Positions 31,059 to 33,072 of a stretch of 33,072 nt of DNA are shown one piece after another; the first letter of the stretch is position 1; the number at the start of each line of letters is the position of its first letter. The notes under the pieces were generated by a model that worked only from the letters and a program-made list of their open reading frames with translations, had not been told where the DNA came from and ran no database searches. This DNA comes from Candidatus Gastranaerophilales bacterium (GTDB lineage: Bacteria; Cyanobacteriota; Vampirovibrionia; Gastranaerophilales; Gastranaerophilaceae). The stretch lies in assembly GCA_944322885.1 (NCBI GenBank), contig CALUQH010000023.1:1-33072 (forward strand). Direction: 5' to 3'. A program made the translations under genes and the position numbers.

Positions 31059-32619
31059 AATTAACAATTTTTATTCTTCCATCGTCATTTATTTCAACAG
31101 GCTCAGAGTGTTTTTTAAAGTAATTTTCAATACATTTTGTTATATCAAAATCGTATTTTATAGCGCTATCATAATTTTTCAGCATTGTAAAACCGTCATG
31201 TCCCTGACAATAGTAATCTGTCAAAGCTGTTTTATAAAACTTATCTGTTCTGGGATTGTTAATATCAATAGGAGTTTCTTTTCCGTTTTTATCAATAAAA
31301 GACGCACTTCTTAACTGCCCGTCCTTTGATATTGTATATTTTAATCCTGAAACATGGACAATTCCAGGTTTATTGTTAGTATTTACAAGGGATTTTGCAG
31401 AAACCTTTAAAGCATCAACAAGTTGTTTTTCTGAATAATCAGTCACAACTAAATTGTTTTTAAACGGAGAAATATCTTCAAGCCACCTTGTATCCAATTT
31501 ACCCGCCTCGAAAAATCCCCTGATAGTAGCAGAACCGAATAAAGCGACATCTGTTCCGAGTTCTTCTCTCATACAGTCGCACATAAAATTTGCATGTCCG
31601 CTTGGTTCTATTGAAGCATTATTTAAAGGCGGAGGAGCCGAATTTATAACCCCTACAACTTTAGGTTTGCCAAGAATTTGTTCAAATATATGCCTTACAA
31701 CAGGGTTACGTTTAAAGCCGCGTGTACTTGTTACATTATTTTGAACCTTTGTCATTACGCCGTTTTTATTCCACTCAACATTAAGCACTCCGAAATAATT
31801 TCCATCTCGTCCTGCCTGAGTAATAACAACAGGTTCTCCAGATTTTGAACTAAATAAATTTATGTTCGGTTTTACATCAGTGATAAGATTATGGGAATGA
31901 CCGCCGAGAATAATATCAATTCCGTCCGTTTCTCTTGCAATACGCTGGTCATAACCAAAACCTACATGTGATAAAAGAATTATTTTATTTACACCTTGTT
32001 TTTTCAAATTATTAACTTCATTTTGAATATCTTTGATAGTACCATCTATCCCGTCAATTTCAAGTTCCTCAAACAATCTGCTGTATTTTAGCCTTGAAAA
32101 CAAATCTACAGGAGTGGCGCCGATTATACCGTATTTGTTACCGTTAATCTCTTGAATATAGGATTTTTCAACCTTTCCGTAAAGCGGATTATCAGGTTTT
32201 ATATTTACATTACATGCAAGCATTTTATACCCCATAAGAGGTATAAGTTCTGCAATATGCGAAGGTGTATCATATTCATGGTTTCCCATTGCTGAAGCCA
32301 TTATGCCCATAATATTCTGAGCCTCAACCATAACCTTATTAGCCGGAGCAGGTTCACCAAGCTGAATATCGCCTGAAGAAAGTTTTAACTTATCCGTCTG
32401 TACAGAAGGAACAAAACTATCAAACGCATTTGAGGCAGTTATTGTTCTTTCGATATTTATAGACTTCCCATGAAAATCATTAATATAAAAAATGCTTGTT
32501 CTTAAAGGTTGATTAGCTTCTGTTTTACCGTCGGGCGATTTTTTTAGAAGCGCCTGAGAAAGGAAATTAGTCTGTAAAGCATTGACGGGCGTTATCATCT
32601 GGTTAGTTCCCTTAAGCAT
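31057..32619 (-). CDS. 5'-nucleotidase/2',3'-cyclic phosphodiesterase-like (UshA family), no signal peptide
   Basis: 520 aa. A calcineurin-like metallophosphatase domain has YINDFHGKS (~45-53), SGDIQLG (~82-88), AMGNHEYD (~110-117), ILLSHVGFGYD and LGGHSHNL. The C-terminal 5'-nucleotidase domain (~320-510) has the nucleobase-stacking type segment YCQGHDGFTML. Relatives hydrolyse nucleotides, usually in the periplasm or at the surface. Here the N-terminus (MLKGTNQMITPVNALQTNF) shows no hydrophobic signal, so the location is uncertain. ATG at 32619 has GGGTG upstream; an ATG seven codons later is possible. It is preceded by the small ACT-like gene with a 56-nt gap. Confidence 0.9.
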   Translation of the reverse strand: MLKGTNQMITPVNALQTNFLSQALLKKSPDGKTEANQPLRTSIFYINDFHGKSINIERTITASNAFDSFVPSVQTDKLKLSSGDIQLGEPAPANKVMVEAQNIMGIMASAMGNHEYDTPSHIAELIPLMGYKMLACNVNIKPDNPLYGKVEKSYIQEINGNKYGIIGATPVDLFSRLKYSRLFEELEIDGIDGTIKDIQNEVNNLKKQGVNKIILLSHVGFGYDQRIARETDGIDIILGGHSHNLITDVKPNINLFSSKSGEPVVITQAGRDGNYFGVLNVEWNKNGVMTKVQNNVTSTRGFKRNPVVRHIFEQILGKPKVVGVINSAPPPLNNASIEPSGHANFMCDCMREELGTDVALFGSATIRGFFEAGKLDTRWLEDISPFKNNLVVTDYSEKQLVDALKVSAKSLVNTNNKPGIVHVSGLKYTISKDGQLRSASFIDKNGKETPIDINNPRTDKFYKTALTDYYCQGHDGFTMLKNYDSAIKYDFDITKCIENYFKKHSEPVEINDDGRIKIVN

Positions 32620-32643
32620 GAAACACCCTGAAAAAAATTTTTG

Positions 32644-32662
32644 CTATTTAAAATTTAAATAG
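32644..32662. repeat. AT palindrome upstream of the nucleotidase gene
   Basis: CTATTTAAAATTTAAATAG is a palindrome with 9-bp arms around one central base, in the short gap between the ACT-like gene and the nucleotidase gene. It could be an operator for the latter; the composition makes chance possible. Confidence 0.3.
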
Positions 32663-32675
32663 TTTACAAAAATTA

Positions 32676-32912
32676 TTATTCAAACTCCATTGTTTGAATT
32701 TGCCAATGTTTGGAAAGTTCTAATTTTAAAAGTTCTGCGTCTCCGGAAACTTCAAGAAGCACAATTCCTCTGTTAAGACAAACCTGTTCTTTAGAAGCAT
32801 GCAAACCGATACGAGTTCTTATTTCACAGCCGAAATCGGTCACAATTTTTTGGAATTCAATAGATGTTTCAAGACGGTTTTCCAATGCAACACCAATAAT
32901 TGTAATTGTCAT
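32676..32912 (-). CDS. Small ACT-like protein, possible TM1266-type regulator
   Basis: 78 aa, with a beta-alpha-beta-beta-alpha-beta ACT/NikR-C-like pattern: ITIIGVALENR, a helix (LETSIEFQKIVTDFG), CEIRTRIGLHA, RGIVLLEVSG, and a helix (AELLKLELSKHW). The family resembling it best, from memory, is the TM1266 'iron-only hydrogenase system regulator' group; proteins of the small ACT type (for example IlvN-like) are the alternative. The ATG at 32912 is chosen because AGGAG lies 7 nt upstream; the longer frame to 32978 only reads into the repeat element. No hydrogenase gene is visible in the window. Confidence 0.65.
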   Translation of the reverse strand: MTITIIGVALENRLETSIEFQKIVTDFGCEIRTRIGLHASKEQVCLNRGIVLLEVSGDAELLKLELSKHWQIQTMEFE

Positions 32913-32950
32913 ATATTCTCCTTTCTGCATGAAATATGTTATCGGAAGTC

Positions 32951-33022
32951 GGGGACTATGCGTCCCCACACCCCGCACTTAATTTCTTTCTTTTTAAGCA
33001 ACGCAAAAAGAAAGAAATTAAG
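32951..33022. repeat. Hairpin-rich intergenic element with 18-bp inverted repeat
   Basis: The region holds two perfect hairpins. One is GGGGAC/GTCCCC (32951-32956, 32962-32967) with a 5-nt loop. The other is an 18-bp inverted repeat CTTAATTTCTTTCTTTTT (32978-32995) with its complement AAAAAGAAAGAAATTAAG (33005-33022) and a 9-nt loop. Beyond it, GCAAAGAAAGAAAAACGCG repeats the purine-rich motif. Two stacked hairpins with conserved-looking motifs suggest a dispersed repeat or a terminator for a gene outside the window. The rest to 33072 holds no gene. Confidence 0.7.
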
Positions 33023-33072
33023 CAAAGAAAGAAAAACGCGCGATTGTTTGATTACTGCTAAACTCAACATGA

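Noticed and set aside
32913..32978. N-terminal extension of the ACT-like protein
   Set aside because: It reads through the hairpin element; a good Shine-Dalgarno precedes the internal ATG at 32912.

Overview
This 33 kb window is an AT-rich bacterial chromosome segment. It most likely comes from a gut-type member of the non-photosynthetic cyanobacterial relatives (Melainabacteria/Vampirovibrionia, order Gastranaerophilales). The evidence is a prepilin with the FTLAEVLITLGIIGVIAAL leader typical of that group; a PDZ/radical-SAM/DUF512 protein of the type best known from cyanobacteria; lysA directly coupled to the c-di-AMP cyclase gene, as I recall from cyanobacteria; and three membrane proteins (9509-11709 and 26640-27527) that I recognise only as lineage-specific proteins of this order. 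The taxon is inferred from protein resemblance; no rRNA or tRNA gene is present to confirm it.

Layout. 1-1850: a long AT-rich leader, a strong promoter and glnA, closed by a terminator shared with the convergent neighbour. 1864-7740 (minus): a tight operon of a polyprenyl-phosphate sugar synthase (GT2), the 7TM-HD c-di-AMP phosphodiesterase pgpH, ybeY, dgkA, a PadR regulator and the DUF512 radical-SAM protein. 7791-9428 (plus): a divergent GT39-type membrane glycosyltransferase. 9509-11709: a coupled pair of lineage-specific membrane proteins. 11767-15305 (minus): lysA-cdaA-yitT plus a small hypothetical gene with its own promoter. 15465-16205: a prepilin whose leader contains a run of ten C. 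16192-18846 (minus): nanE, a ROK kinase, a 72-aa protein and a UbiA prenyltransferase.

18919-20938 (plus): an M16 peptidase and a family-4 uracil-DNA glycosylase, separated by a double-hairpin REP-like element. 20962-23240 (minus): ilvB and a pilin-like protein without a prepilin leader. 23332-25973 (minus): a membrane protein, a zinc ribbon, rph and two paralogous exported Lys/Gln-rich coiled-coil proteins. 26025-26633: a PHP-domain phosphoesterase. 26640-28680 (minus): prfB with the classic +1 programmed frameshift, then a lineage-specific membrane protein. 28765-31044 (plus): three tandem paralogous DUF4013-like membrane proteins. 31057-32912 (minus): a signal-less 5'-nucleotidase-like enzyme and a small ACT-like regulator. 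The window ends in a hairpin-rich intergenic element.

Functional themes. Both the synthase (CdaA) and a hydrolase (PgpH) of c-di-AMP are present. An undecaprenyl-phosphate theme is visible (DgkA-type kinase, GT2 sugar-lipid synthase, GT39 transferase). Type IV pilin-like proteins occur twice. The candidates for undescribed biology are the poly-C tract in the prepilin leader (likely ON/OFF switching), the coupled lineage-specific membrane pair at 9509-11709, the exported Lys/Gln-rich pair, and the DUF4013-like triplet. No CRISPR array, insertion sequence, prophage, tRNA or rRNA was seen.
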